This document shows positions 1 to 8,657 of a DNA stretch of 64,000 nt, piece after piece. Positions within the stretch are counted from its first letter, which is position 1. Every line of letters starts with the position of its first letter. The notes under the pieces were generated by a model. That model ran no database searches. It saw only the letters and a program-made list of their open reading frames with translations, and had not been told where the DNA came from. The stretch is from Methanofollis tationis (GTDB lineage: Archaea > Halobacteriota > Methanomicrobia > Methanomicrobiales > Methanofollaceae), in assembly GCF_013377755.1 (NCBI RefSeq), contig NZ_JABXWR010000001.1:383104-447103 (forward strand), written 5' to 3'. Made by a program: the position numbers and the translations under genes.

Positions 1-1182
1 CTCCATGCCGGTGCGCCGGGCCGGGCCGAGGAGACGATCGACACCGCGGGTCTGGTCTGCGTCCCTGCGGCGGTGGATATGCACACCCACCTCAGGGGCG
101 GGGGCCAGCGCCAGAAGGAAGACTGGCGGAGCGGGACGACGAGCGCTCTTTTCGGCGGGGTGACGGTCGTTGTCGACCAGCCGAACACCGTCCCGCCGCT
201 GACGACGCCCGACGTCTTTTCCGCGCGGGTGCGAGAGGCAGAAGAGGAGGCCGTCTGCGCCTTCGGGATCAACGGTGGCGTCGTTCCCGGCGCAGACCTC
301 GCCGGCCTCTGGCATGCCGGGGCCCTTGCCTTCGGCGAGATCTTTGCCGGCCCTTCCAGTTATGGCGCCGCCGTGCCCCCAGATATCCTTCGTGAGGCGC
401 TGATCGCCCTGCGTGACCTCGGCGCCCTCGCCACGGTCCATGCCGAGGATCCCCTGCCCGGAGCGCCCGCGGACCTGCCAGACCACGACCGCCTCAGGCC
501 GGCCCTGACCGAGGCGGAGGCCGTGAGGGCGGTCTGTGCCCTCCTGTCCCCGGGCGGGCGAGTCCACTTCTGCCATATGAGCACCGCCGCAGCCGTGGAC
601 GCCGCCTGCGGCACCGTCGAGGCGACGCCGCACCATCTCTTTCTCTCATGGGAACGCTTCGACCGGGACGACACCCTGGCGCGGGTCAACCCTCCTCTCC
701 GCACAGAGCGGGAGCGAAAAGCACTCTGGAGCCGCTGGGAAAGGATCGACGCCGTCGCCTCCGACCACGCGCCCCACACAGCTGCCGAGAAGGGCGCTCC
801 TTTCCCCGATGCCCCCTCGGGCATGCCGGGTGTCGAGACGATGCTACCCCTCCTCATCGCGGAGGTTTTTGCCGGGAGGATCACGCTGGAATCGGTGATC
901 GAGAAGACTTCCTCCAGCCCGGCCCGGATCCTCGGCATCCCGAAGGCCGGGTTTGAGCCCGGCGACCGGGCGGACTTCGCCTTCTATTCCCGAAAGACGG
1001 TGCGGATCGATCCCGATGCGCTCCACGCGAAATGCCGGTGGACGCCGTTCGAGGGTATGCCGGCGTCGTTCCCGGAGATCGTGGTGATGGGCGGGCGCTG
1101 TGCCGTGAGAGGCGATGATCTCCTCTCCTCCCGCGGGCGGTGGATCCCGGGGAAGGGCTATTTATCCCTGAGCGCCCAATAG
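1..1182 (+). CDS. pyrC: Dihydroorotase, 5' end outside window
   Basis: Cyclic amidohydrolase of pyrimidine synthesis that interconverts carbamoyl aspartate and dihydroorotate. The frame is open from base 1, so the start lies upstream; 393 codons are visible. The metal-binding HTH triad (VDMHTHLR, about codons 25-32), a later histidine in HFCHMST and the C-terminal metal aspartate in SDHAPH are all present. Where many type I enzymes carry the bridging carbamoyl-lysine, this one reads GEIFAGPSS, without lysine, as in family members that use another ligand. pyrE lies 7 kb downstream and carAB 18 kb downstream, so the pyrimidine genes are near each other but not in one operon. Dihydroorotase is preferred over allantoinase because of the methanogen setting and the compact length. 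Confidence 0.88.
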   Translation, partial: LHAGAPGRAEETIDTAGLVCVPAAVDMHTHLRGGGQRQKEDWRSGTTSALFGGVTVVVDQPNTVPPLTTPDVFSARVREAEEEAVCAFGINGGVVPGADLAGLWHAGALAFGEIFAGPSSYGAAVPPDILREALIALRDLGALATVHAEDPLPGAPADLPDHDRLRPALTEAEAVRAVCALLSPGGRVHFCHMSTAAAVDAACGTVEATPHHLFLSWERFDRDDTLARVNPPLRTERERKALWSRWERIDAVASDHAPHTAAEKGAPFPDAPSGMPGVETMLPLLIAEVFAGRITLESVIEKTSSSPARILGIPKAGFEPGDRADFAFYSRKTVRIDPDALHAKCRWTPFEGMPASFPEIVVMGGRCAVRGDDLLSSRGRWIPGKGYLSLSAQ

Positions 1183-1365
1183 ATCTGTGCCGATACATGC
1201 ACATCCATAGGTCCCCGGGCGATCGACTGGCAGAGCCTGGATATGAGCTTCGGGACAACCCGGATGTGCGACAGGCGCGCCCGGCGCATGGGTTATACCG
1301 GTGAGGTACGGCACAAGCCACCGATGAACAACGGTTGTTAGCGCCGGGCGACACGGAGATGACCG

Positions 1366-1686
1366 ATGCCTCTTCTTGAAGATGCCGTTTCCGGTTCAGA
1401 CGACCATGCCGTGATAACGCTCGACGTTTCGGCCGGTTCGAAAAAAGACTCTTTTCCGTCGGGCTATAATCCCTGGCGCAGTGCCGTCGAGTGTCATGTC
1501 TCAGCCCCGGCCGTCGGCGGAAAGGCGAATAAAGCAATCATCGGCCTTGTAGCAGAGGCATTTGGGGTACAGAAATCGGCGGTGCATATCCTTTCGGGCG
1601 CCACCTCGACAGTCAAAAGAGTGGAGATCACGGGTCTATCGAGGCTCCGGGCCATCACAGTGTTAAAAGGCTGCATTTCTGTTTAA
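1366..1686 (+). CDS. DUF167 (YggU-like) family protein
   Basis: Small protein of 106 aa whose central part carries the DUF167 signature: SVxCHVSAPAVGGKANKA followed by LVAEAFGVQKSAVHILSGATS. The family is widespread in archaea and bacteria and its biochemical role is unknown. GGAG at 1355-1358 lies 7 nt before the ATG and supports this start. The 183 bp between pyrC and this gene show no other coding sequence. It precedes dnaG by 130 bp, with an AT-rich promoter-like stretch at 1735-1760 between them, so dnaG probably has its own promoter. Confidence 0.8.
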   Translation: MPLLEDAVSGSDDHAVITLDVSAGSKKDSFPSGYNPWRSAVECHVSAPAVGGKANKAIIGLVAEAFGVQKSAVHILSGATSTVKRVEITGLSRLRAITVLKGCISV

Positions 1687-1816
1687 TACTGGAATATCCT
1701 CGGTTTTTGCAGATTTTCCCGTGGGGTGCATGTATAAGTACTTGGGGAATATATCTACTATTGTTATCTATGGGCTGTCATAGTATTACTGGTATGACAT
1801 ATCCTGGAGGCTTATT

Positions 1817-3052
1817 ATGTATTCATCAGATACGACCAAGTATCTCATTCACATCAATCTTCATGCAGAGGGGGTGGTCGAGAAACCTGATGTAGTCGGC
1901 GCTATATTCGGCCAGACTGAAGGGTTGCTCGGCGAAGACCTCGACCTGCGCGATCTCCAGCGCACCGGGCGGATTGGACGGATAGACGTCCACATAACGA
2001 GCAAAAAAGGAGAGACGCGCGGCGAGATACTGATATCTTCATCCCTTGACAGAGCTGAGACTGCAATTCTTGCGGCCTCTCTGGAGACGATCGACCGTGT
2101 CGGCCCGTGCATCGCACATGCATCGGTCGAACGGATCGAGGACATCAGGGTCACCAAACGAAAGAAGATTGTGGACCGTGCAAAGGAGCTGCTGCTCAAC
2201 CATTTTGACGAGGCTTCCATCGACTCCACCGAACTCCTCGACGATGTCAGGGAGTCGATGCGTATCGAAAAAATCGGCGTTCTGGGTGACGAACGGGTGC
2301 CGGCCGGTCCGAACGTTCTTGACTCGGACGCGATCATCATCGTCGAAGGGCGGGCCGATGTGATCAACCTCCTCCGCTACGGCATTAAAAACGCCGTTGC
2401 GGTCGAGGGGACAAAGGTGCCCGCCGTGATCACCAAACTCTCCGAGATAAAGACGGCAACCGCCTTCCTTGACGGCGACCGGGGCGGCGACCTGATCCTC
2501 AGGGAGCTCCTGCAGGTCGCGGACATTGATTATGTGGCGTTCTGCCCCCGCGGCAAGAGCGTCGAAGAGATCACCAGAAAAGAGATCATCAAGTCCCTGC
2601 GGAACAAGGTGCCGGTGGAATATCTCAAGGAGCAGATCGCTGAGGGCAAGGACAGTCCTGCCCCTGAACCTGAGATACCGGTGCAGGAAAGTCAGGTGAT
2701 TGTCAGCGAAACGAACGGGGCGATCGAGGAGAGCGTTCCTGAAAAGACTGTTCCTGATGGCTCGATGACGCTCGAGCAGCAGATCCGCGGCGTCGAGGGG
2801 CAGAGTATCGCACGCTTTCTCACCTCTGATTACGCCCTTGTCGGTGAGGTCAGGGCCGGCGACGTCGAGCAGGCCCTCGAAAAGATCGACGCCGATGTTT
2901 CGGGGATTATCCTTGACCGTCCGGTGGATCAGAAACTGATCGATGCTTTTCTGTCCCGCGGGCTCGAGTTCGTTGCCGCTCCGGAATTTCGCAATATCGT
3001 CAAGCGGCCGTTGTCCCTGAGGCTCATGAAAATACGAAAGAGCGATCACTGA
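1817..3052 (+). CDS. dnaG: Archaeal DnaG-type primase/exosome subunit
   Basis: 411-aa archaeal DnaG homologue with a central TOPRIM domain at about residues 170-255: the acidic [14 protein letters not shown] motif and the [10 protein letters not shown] motif hold the metal-binding Glu and Asp residues. The N-terminal domain ([21 protein letters not shown]) is typical of archaeal DnaG. An acidic linker at about 275-315 joins a C-terminal domain. In other archaea the protein is a core part of the RNA exosome and has some primase activity. The RBS CTGGAGG at 1803-1809 fixes the start. The next gene downstream has its own TATA-like region. Confidence 0.93.
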   Translation: MYSSDTTKYLIHINLHAEGVVEKPDVVGAIFGQTEGLLGEDLDLRDLQRTGRIGRIDVHITSKKGETRGEILISSSLDRAETAILAASLETIDRVGPCIAHASVERIEDIRVTKRKKIVDRAKELLLNHFDEASIDSTELLDDVRESMRIEKIGVLGDERVPAGPNVLDSDAIIIVEGRADVINLLRYGIKNAVAVEGTKVPAVITKLSEIKTATAFLDGDRGGDLILRELLQVADIDYVAFCPRGKSVEEITRKEIIKSLRNKVPVEYLKEQIAEGKDSPAPEPEIPVQESQVIVSETNGAIEESVPEKTVPDGSMTLEQQIRGVEGQSIARFLTSDYALVGEVRAGDVEQALEKIDADVSGIILDRPVDQKLIDAFLSRGLEFVAAPEFRNIVKRPLSLRLMKIRKSDH

Positions 3053-3101
3053 GGAAATCTATATATTATAAAATTTCCTATTTATCTTTCCCGGTCTGGA
3101 C

Positions 3102-3389
3102 ATGCATAAGGAAGAATTGATTACGTTGCATCAGATCCTTGTTGAGATCAAGGATTATTTTGAGATGATGAATCCGGATCTGAAGTTCCCGCAGTACTAC
3201 GCACTCAAAATCAACCCTTCACAGATCCACAAGAGCAAACTCGAGCATAAGCACGCCATTTTTGTGCTTGGACAGGAGCTTGCCAATGCCATGAAGGATA
3301 TTGAATTTACGGGATCTGCCCGGATATCTGCCCGCATGAAGGAACTTGCGGAAAGAACGGTGAAAGAGATCGAACGAGATATGGAGTGA
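3102..3389 (+). CDS. UPF0058 family protein
   Basis: 95-aa protein beginning MHKEELITLHQILVEIKDYF, the hallmark of the UPF0058 family, which is confined to archaea and has no assigned function. It looks mostly alpha-helical and soluble, with no signal peptide or membrane segment. There is no Shine-Dalgarno site. A TATA-like TATATTATAAAA at about 3060-3071 lies 30-40 nt upstream, so the mRNA has a very short leader or none. A small GGGG-CAGA-CCCC inverted repeat follows at about 3390-3401, before the convergent gene. Confidence 0.82.
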   Translation: MHKEELITLHQILVEIKDYFEMMNPDLKFPQYYALKINPSQIHKSKLEHKHAIFVLGQELANAMKDIEFTGSARISARMKELAERTVKEIERDME

Positions 3390-3425
3390 GAGGGGCAGAC
3401 CCCTGCTCTGTATCGCTGGAAAAAA

Positions 3426-4220
3426 TTACCTTCCAAATTCCTGCTCTTTTCCGATGAGGTAGCGCGCCATCAGACTCGGGATCGGCGCCGCCATGCAGTG
3501 CCAGTTCGGCGTCCCGTTCACTTCGAGGACCGTATATCCGCCGTCGAGCGGAAGGAGGTCGACACCGCAGTAGTCGGCACCGACCGCCTCGGCGGCTCCG
3601 GCTGCAATCTCCTGCATGGCAGGGTCGATCTCCACCGGCGTTCCGATCCCTCCCTGGTGGATGTTATGGGTGAGATGCGGCGACCTCCTGCAGATCGCCC
3701 CGACAGCCCGGCCCTCGATGACAAAGACGCGGTAGTCCCGGTCGTTCTCCACATATTCCTGGAGATAATAGGGCGCGTCGCGGAGGTCATCGACCGACGA
3801 AACCATCCTGACATCGATCCCGTCATAGCCGTACACGGGTTTAGACACCACGCTCCCGTGGCGTGCAAGGAACGCCTCGGCAAGAGGGCGTGAGGCCGTG
3901 AACAGGGTCTCTGGCGAGGGTATTCCCGACCTGAGGAGCAGGGCGGTCGTCTTCACCTTGCTTGCGCAGGTGGCGATGGCGTCAGGGGAGTTGACGACGT
4001 TGTTCTCCATGGAGAGGACGTCCAGGCACTCGAACTGGTGGATATCCTGCTTCATGCCGCAGACCCATATGGTGTCCCCGGTGATCGGTGAAGCCAGAGG
4101 GTCGATGGTGTCAAGGTCAAGGAGGCTGAATGCTGCGCCTTCGCGCCGGAGTTCTCTGATCACGGCGCCGGTGGAGTTGTCGCCCGGTGTGTCGGTCGGT
4201 TTGGGTACGATCCGTATCAT
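3426..4220 (-). CDS. RimK-like ATP-grasp glutamate ligase (MptN-like)
   Basis: 264-aa ATP-grasp enzyme. The pre-ATP-grasp domain covers about residues 1-95. The ATP-binding core includes VSKPVYGYDGIDV and YLQEYVENDRDYRVFVI, and the C-terminal metal site is GVDLLPLDGGYTVLEVNGTPNW (key residues D, E, N). This is the RimK alpha-L-glutamate ligase architecture. In methanogens close relatives (MptN) add glutamate to tetrahydromethanopterin to give tetrahydrosarcinapterin, and related CofF adds glutamate to F420. MptN is the favoured reading because the radical-SAM neighbour in M. jannaschii (MJ0619) also has a homologue 1.8 kb away here. Substrate is inferred. Confidence 0.72.
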   Translation of the reverse strand: MIRIVPKPTDTPGDNSTGAVIRELRREGAAFSLLDLDTIDPLASPITGDTIWVCGMKQDIHQFECLDVLSMENNVVNSPDAIATCASKVKTTALLLRSGIPSPETLFTASRPLAEAFLARHGSVVSKPVYGYDGIDVRMVSSVDDLRDAPYYLQEYVENDRDYRVFVIEGRAVGAICRRSPHLTHNIHQGGIGTPVEIDPAMQEIAAGAAEAVGADYCGVDLLPLDGGYTVLEVNGTPNWHCMAAPIPSLMARYLIGKEQEFGR

Positions 4221-4301
4221 GCTCTCATCCCTGTGGTCTCTGGTCGCCTGTGTACTCCCAGAGGTCAGGGGCGAACAGGGATGAACCTATCGGTTGAGGC
4301 C

Positions 4302-4904
4302 TCATTCCCCGATCTCGCCAAGGCTTGCCTCGGCCTTCTCGATCATGATCTGCATCGCCCTGGCCTTTGCCCGTGCAACCGGAGTATGTCTCTTTTGCAG
4401 CTCGAAAACCGCCTCTTCATAGAGCTGGTGCGCCCTTTTCGCCCGCCGTTCAGGTCTGGAAACATCCCGGTCCTCTTCTCTGAGATGGTTGATCTCCTCA
4501 CGCACTGTTAAGAGTTCCTGGTACATCTCCTCAAGGCTCTGCCTGATCTGCTCCTCGTCGTCCGGTCCGCCCGTTTCTGTGGCAGGCAGCACCTCCCCCT
4601 CCTCCAGAAGCGCTTTCATCTCCGCATCGATATCGCCCACTTTTTCATCGATGAGCAGGCACAAGGGGCTCTTTTTTGCAGGAGAATTCTTGCCTTCAGG
4701 CGCGTAGGTGACCTCGATATCCGCACCCCGACGCACGACTCTCAGGATGCCGGACTCCCCGTTGTGGCTGATCAGCAGGGATCCCCGTTCTGGCGATCCG
4801 TTCTCTGCGACTGATGCTCCGATTCCGGTAAGACCTTTTACCAGATAGGCGAGGAATGCTGGATATGCACTGGCCAGGCTCCGTGCATAGTAGATATATG
4901 GCAC
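4302..4904 (-). CDS. Conserved hypothetical protein with C-terminal coiled coil
   Basis: Unrecognised 200-aa protein. The frame is open to 5042, but that would run through the promoter and start of the divergent gene. The GTG at 4904 has GGGGGA a few bases upstream and gives a plausible N-terminus (VPYIYYARSLASAYPAFLAY). Residues 1-95 form a compact mixed domain. About residues 110-155 are highly charged and heptad-like (DEEQIRQSLEEMYQELLTV), followed by a basic helical tail. No membrane segment is clear. It is transcribed with the glutamate ligase 81 bp downstream and opposite the alanine dehydrogenase. No function is proposed. Confidence 0.6.
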   Translation of the reverse strand: MPYIYYARSLASAYPAFLAYLVKGLTGIGASVAENGSPERGSLLISHNGESGILRVVRRGADIEVTYAPEGKNSPAKKSPLCLLIDEKVGDIDAEMKALLEEGEVLPATETGGPDDEEQIRQSLEEMYQELLTVREEINHLREEDRDVSRPERRAKRAHQLYEEAVFELQKRHTPVARAKARAMQIMIEKAEASLGEIGE

Positions 4905-5040
4905 TATACGTCCCCCGTACCTTTTAGAAGGTCTCACTCCAGATAAGCATTCCGCAGATACTCGTTCTTCCAGAATCCGGGTGCCGGGCAGGATAAGCCG
5001 GTCATAATGGTTTTTATTCTCGCGTGTCGATGATCCGCAC

Positions 5041-5976
5041 ATGCGCTATTATCCCGGAAAGATCGGTCTTCCCTCTCCCCACGAGGTCAACCATGCGGTC
5101 GAAGCGGCGTTCAGGGAGTACGGGGAAGGCCAGGTCCAGATGCCGCCGAAGGTGTATGTGACCCTTCCGAAGGGCGACTTTCGGACCATGCCCGCATATC
5201 TCCCGTCGATGGGGATCGCCGGTGTGAAGATCGTGAATGTTCACCCGGAAAACCCGCGGTCCGGGTTGCCGACGGTGATGGCCCTCACCATAATCCTTGA
5301 TATCGATACCGGGATGCCGCAGGCCGTCCTGAATGCGACTGAACTCACCGATCTGCGGACCGGCGCCGCCGGGGCCGTTGCCGCACAGTATCTCTCACGG
5401 AAAAAGCGTATCGCCCTCGGTGTGGTCGGCAGCGGCCGGCAGGCAATCGCACAGGTACATGCCATCGCCGACGTGCTGGAGATCGAGGAGATCCTGGTCT
5501 GGAGCCGTACAGCAGAGAATGCCGTGGAGTTCTGCGGGCAGTTCGGGGAGATCGGGTGCCGGGCAGGATCGGTCGAGTCTGCCTGCAACGCCGATGTGAT
5601 CGTGACGACGACTCCCTCCAGGACGCCCCTGATCAGGTCTGAGTGGGTGCAGAAGGGGACGCATATCAACGCCATCGGCGCCGATGCCCCGGGAAAAGAG
5701 GAACTCGACCCTGCTCTCCTGGTGCGGGGCCGTGTTTTTGTTGACGATCCCGAACAGGCGCTTCATTCCGGTGAGATCAATCTTCCGTTCTCACAGGGGC
5801 TCTTTCGGGCCGATCAGATCGCGGGCACGCTCGGCGACGTCGTCTGCGGCAGAAAAAAAAGGGAGAGCCAGGATGAGATCACCATCTTTGACTCGACGGG
5901 CCTTGCGATCCAGGACCTCGCGATCGCCTCCCTCGTCATGGGACGGGGAGAATACATCGATCTCCCCTTCCCCTGA
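5041..5976 (+). CDS. Alanine dehydrogenase / ornithine cyclodeaminase family
   Basis: 311-aa mu-crystallin-type NAD-dependent enzyme. The substrate domain contains MPPKVYVTLPKGDF and KIVNVHPENPRSGLP. The Rossmann core starts with LGVVGSGRQAIAQV (GxGxxA) at about residue 123. TELTDLRTGAAGAVA is diagnostic of the ornithine cyclodeaminase/alanine dehydrogenase family. Archaeal members of this size are alanine dehydrogenases (pyruvate + NH3 to alanine), so that is preferred, but cyclodeaminase or another imine reductase cannot be excluded. TTTTTATTC at about 5010-5018 is a TATA candidate 25-30 nt upstream of the ATG, so the transcript is probably leaderless. It ends 1 nt before the convergent tes gene. 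Confidence 0.8.
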   Translation: MRYYPGKIGLPSPHEVNHAVEAAFREYGEGQVQMPPKVYVTLPKGDFRTMPAYLPSMGIAGVKIVNVHPENPRSGLPTVMALTIILDIDTGMPQAVLNATELTDLRTGAAGAVAAQYLSRKKRIALGVVGSGRQAIAQVHAIADVLEIEEILVWSRTAENAVEFCGQFGEIGCRAGSVESACNADVIVTTTPSRTPLIRSEWVQKGTHINAIGADAPGKEELDPALLVRGRVFVDDPEQALHSGEINLPFSQGLFRADQIAGTLGDVVCGRKKRESQDEITIFDSTGLAIQDLAIASLVMGRGEYIDLPFP

Positions 5977-5977
5977 C

Positions 5978-7450
5978 TCACTCTTTTTGTACCCGGTCCC
6001 GCGCGAACTTTTTCCAGACCTGTTCGCGGTAGACCGGACCTGAGTTATAGGTGCAGAAGGGGATGATCCGCCCGTCTGGCGTGGCATAGTGAATGCAGCA
6101 GCGCTGCACGCGGGAGAGATCGTAGTTGTAGTTGTCCATGAAGTGCATCGTCCCGATGAACAGGGCGTTCCAGTGGAAGTCTCTCAGCGCATCGAAATTC
6201 TGGGAGATCAGCGTTTTTCCGAGGAGTTTATAGAACTGGCTCCCGTTCGCATGATCGCCCTTCGCTGCGGAGAGGCCCATGTCCTTCACACCTTCGAGCA
6301 GGGCCCGGTATTTGTTGATGGTGCCGCCGTTTTTCATCGTCTCGGTCATTTTCCCGATGGCGTCGAAGAAACCGTCGACGTCGACCATCTCGTTGATCGG
6401 CACCAGTCCCTTCTCGGTGACGAAGACGTAGGTCGCTGCCCCGCAGTGCTGGTGGGTGGTGAACCGCACAACCGGTTTGCCGGTATAGGCCTCAACGAGG
6501 TCTGAGATGGGCATCACACAGGGAACCGGGTAGAAATATTCTTTCTTGATGATCCCGCCGGTCTGCTCTTCGATCCGATCGGCAAGATCAGGGATGGTCA
6601 CCCGTTCCTGTTTGAGGTTCTCCTCAGAAGCGGCACCGGTGAATGAGACGGGCTGGAAATTGACGCCCCGCACCACCTTGATATGCTCGGCCGCGTACTT
6701 CAGGATGGCCCCGACCTCATGGTCGTTCTGGCCGTTGATCACCGTCGGGACGAGCACCACGCCCATGCCGGTTTTCTCACAATATTCCACAACTTTCTGG
6801 CTCGTCTGGAGGATGGGGTTCGTCTCCTCGGTCACGCCGTCGAAGTGGAGATAGATGGTGCTCAGTCCGGCATCCTTCAGTTTCTGGACATATTGAGGAT
6901 CTTTTGCGATTTTTATCCCGTTGGTGGCGACCTGCACCTGGGAGAAACCCAGTTCCTTTGCCTTTTTGATGATCTCGACGAGGTCGTCGCGCATCGTGGG
7001 CTCGCCGCCTGAAAACTGGACGGCCGGTGGCGGGACAGGTTTTTCGTTCCTGAGCATCGCCATCATCTCGACGATCTGATCGAACGAGGGTTCATAGACA
7101 AAACCGCAGGCCCGGGCATTAGCAAAGCAAAAAGAGCAGTTAAGGTTGCAACGGTTTGTAAGGTCGATGTTTGCGAGAAGCGTCCCTGAACGGTGGTTTG
7201 AACAGAGGCCGCATGCCGTCGGGCAGGCGTCGGTGGTCGCATCCCGCTGCGGGTTTGCAACGCCGGTACCGATCCTCTCGAAGGCATCAAACCGCCTGTA
7301 CATCTCTGCATCTGACCAGTACAGATTTTTTGCTTCCCCATGTTCCGGACAGGTACGTCTGATCCATACTTTCCCATCCTCCTCAAATATCTCGGCATCG
7401 AGAACTTTTCTACAGATGGGGCAAAGGCCCCGGGTTTTTTTTAGAAGCAT
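5978..7450 (-). CDS. tes: Radical SAM tetraether lipid synthase
   Basis: 490-aa radical SAM enzyme. The N-terminus has a Cys-rich zinc-ribbon-like part (CPICRKVL, CPEHGE). The SAM [4Fe-4S] motif CNLNCSFC is at about residues 101-108, followed by QFSGGEPTMRDDL. More cysteines follow toward the C-terminus (HQHCGAA, RCCIHYATPDGRIIPFC) for auxiliary clusters. This matches the MJ0619/MA_1486 family, shown to be Tes, which joins two archaeol phytanyl chains through sp3 C-C bonds to make tetraether (GDGT) lipids. The start has GGATGAG just upstream. It is divergent from carS, which makes the CDP-archaeol substrate of the same pathway. Confidence 0.83.
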   Translation of the reverse strand: MLLKKTRGLCPICRKVLDAEIFEEDGKVWIRRTCPEHGEAKNLYWSDAEMYRRFDAFERIGTGVANPQRDATTDACPTACGLCSNHRSGTLLANIDLTNRCNLNCSFCFANARACGFVYEPSFDQIVEMMAMLRNEKPVPPPAVQFSGGEPTMRDDLVEIIKKAKELGFSQVQVATNGIKIAKDPQYVQKLKDAGLSTIYLHFDGVTEETNPILQTSQKVVEYCEKTGMGVVLVPTVINGQNDHEVGAILKYAAEHIKVVRGVNFQPVSFTGAASEENLKQERVTIPDLADRIEEQTGGIIKKEYFYPVPCVMPISDLVEAYTGKPVVRFTTHQHCGAATYVFVTEKGLVPINEMVDVDGFFDAIGKMTETMKNGGTINKYRALLEGVKDMGLSAAKGDHANGSQFYKLLGKTLISQNFDALRDFHWNALFIGTMHFMDNYNYDLSRVQRCCIHYATPDGRIIPFCTYNSGPVYREQVWKKFARDRVQKE

Positions 7451-7589
7451 ATCTCATCCACCGGCATCTCTATACAATAGCGTTTCATATATTGGTACCT
7501 GAATCTTTGCAGATTATCACAGTGTTTGCCTGTCTGAAATTTAAACTTAAGTAGGAATAGAGGGGATTAGTATTAATAGTATCGTCTCG

Positions 7590-8123
7590 GTGTTCTCTGC
7601 CCTTATTGCGGCGATCTGGATCATGATGCCGGCCTATGTGCCAAATCCTGTGGCTGCGGCATGTGGCGGAGGCGCTCCGGTTGATTTCGGGAAGAACTGG
7701 CTGGACGGTCGGCGGATCCTGGGCGATGGAAAAACGTTCCGGGGTTTTTTCGCCGGCGTTGCCGCCGGGATCGCCGTCGGACTTCTCCAGATATGGGTCC
7801 AGGGTACCCCGGGATTTGCATTTCTCCCCCAACATACCGTCGTTTCTGTTGTTCTCTTCTCGGCAGGGGCGCTTCTCGGCGACATGGCAAAGAGCTTTTT
7901 CAAGCGGCGGCTCGGGATGGACCGCGGCGAAGAATGGCGTATTTTTGACCAGTATGATCTTGTCATCGGAGCATTTGCGCTCGCGGCCGTGTTCCAGCCT
8001 GGATGGCTTTTCCAGAACCTCACCCTCCTGATCCTGCTCTGGATCATCATCATCACCCCTCTTCTCCACCGTGCCGCGAACATCATCGGATATTTTGCAG
8101 GAGTTAAAGACGTACCATGGTAG
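7590..8123 (+). CDS. carS: CDP-archaeol synthase
   Basis: Integral membrane protein of about 177 aa with four to five hydrophobic segments. The family features are MMPAYVPNPVAAACGGG near the N-terminus, then DFGKNWLDGRRILGDGKTFRG (the CTP/lipid site) and GALLGDMAKSFFKRRLGMDRG. CarS transfers CMP from CTP to unsaturated archaetidic acid, activating it for polar head-group addition. The start is uncertain: GTG at 7590 is the first ordinary codon, but the RBS-like GAGGGG at 7560-7565 is 24 nt away and would better fit a rare ATT at 7572. The 3' end overlaps pyrE by 7 nt, so the two are translationally coupled. Confidence 0.85.
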   Translation: MFSALIAAIWIMMPAYVPNPVAAACGGGAPVDFGKNWLDGRRILGDGKTFRGFFAGVAAGIAVGLLQIWVQGTPGFAFLPQHTVVSVVLFSAGALLGDMAKSFFKRRLGMDRGEEWRIFDQYDLVIGAFALAAVFQPGWLFQNLTLLILLWIIIITPLLHRAANIIGYFAGVKDVPW

Positions 8124-8629
8124 CATCAATTGCATCACTGCTCAAGGACCACGGGGCAATCGAGTTCGGGGACTTTGTTCTTGCCTCAGGGGCAAGAAGC
8201 ACGTACTATCTGGATATCAAGACGGCGATTACGGATCCCGCCCTTCTCGGCCGGATCGGCAGGGAGTTTGCAGGCCGGTTTACCTTCGATGTGGTGGCCG
8301 GCGTCGCCGTCGGGGCAGTGCCCCTGGCGGTCGCAACCTCTCTCGCAGCGGGAAAACCCTATGCGATCATCAGAAAGGAGGAGAAGGCCCATGGAAAAAG
8401 CGGCGTCATTATCGGTGACGTAAAGGGAAAGGCGGTTCTCCTCGTCGAAGATGTCACAACCTCAGGCGGTTCGGCCCTCTATGGTGCCCGCGCCCTCAGG
8501 GACGCCGGGGCCGAGGTCGTCGCCGTCGGTGTGGTTGTGGACCGTGAAAGCGGCGCGACTGAGGTTTTTGCAGGTGAAGGGCTCTCCCTTATTCCCCTGG
8601 CGACGGTATCGGAGATAATGAACCTGTAA
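8117..8629 (+). CDS. pyrE: Orotate phosphoribosyltransferase
   Basis: 170-aa type I phosphoribosyltransferase that makes orotidine monophosphate from orotate and PRPP. The PRPP-binding motif VLLVEDVTTSGGSALYGA (the two acidic residues E-D) is at about residues 110-127. The flexible catalytic loop RKEEKAHGKSGVIIG and the N-terminal FGDFVLASGARSTYYLDIK are also intact. The length is typical of archaeal PyrE. The ATG lies inside the last codons of carS. purD follows after 28 bp. Confidence 0.95.
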   Translation: MVASIASLLKDHGAIEFGDFVLASGARSTYYLDIKTAITDPALLGRIGREFAGRFTFDVVAGVAVGAVPLAVATSLAAGKPYAIIRKEEKAHGKSGVIIGDVKGKAVLLVEDVTTSGGSALYGARALRDAGAEVVAVGVVVDRESGATEVFAGEGLSLIPLATVSEIMNL

Positions 8630-8657
8630 CCAATTTATTTAGGAGAGGCATATAATT

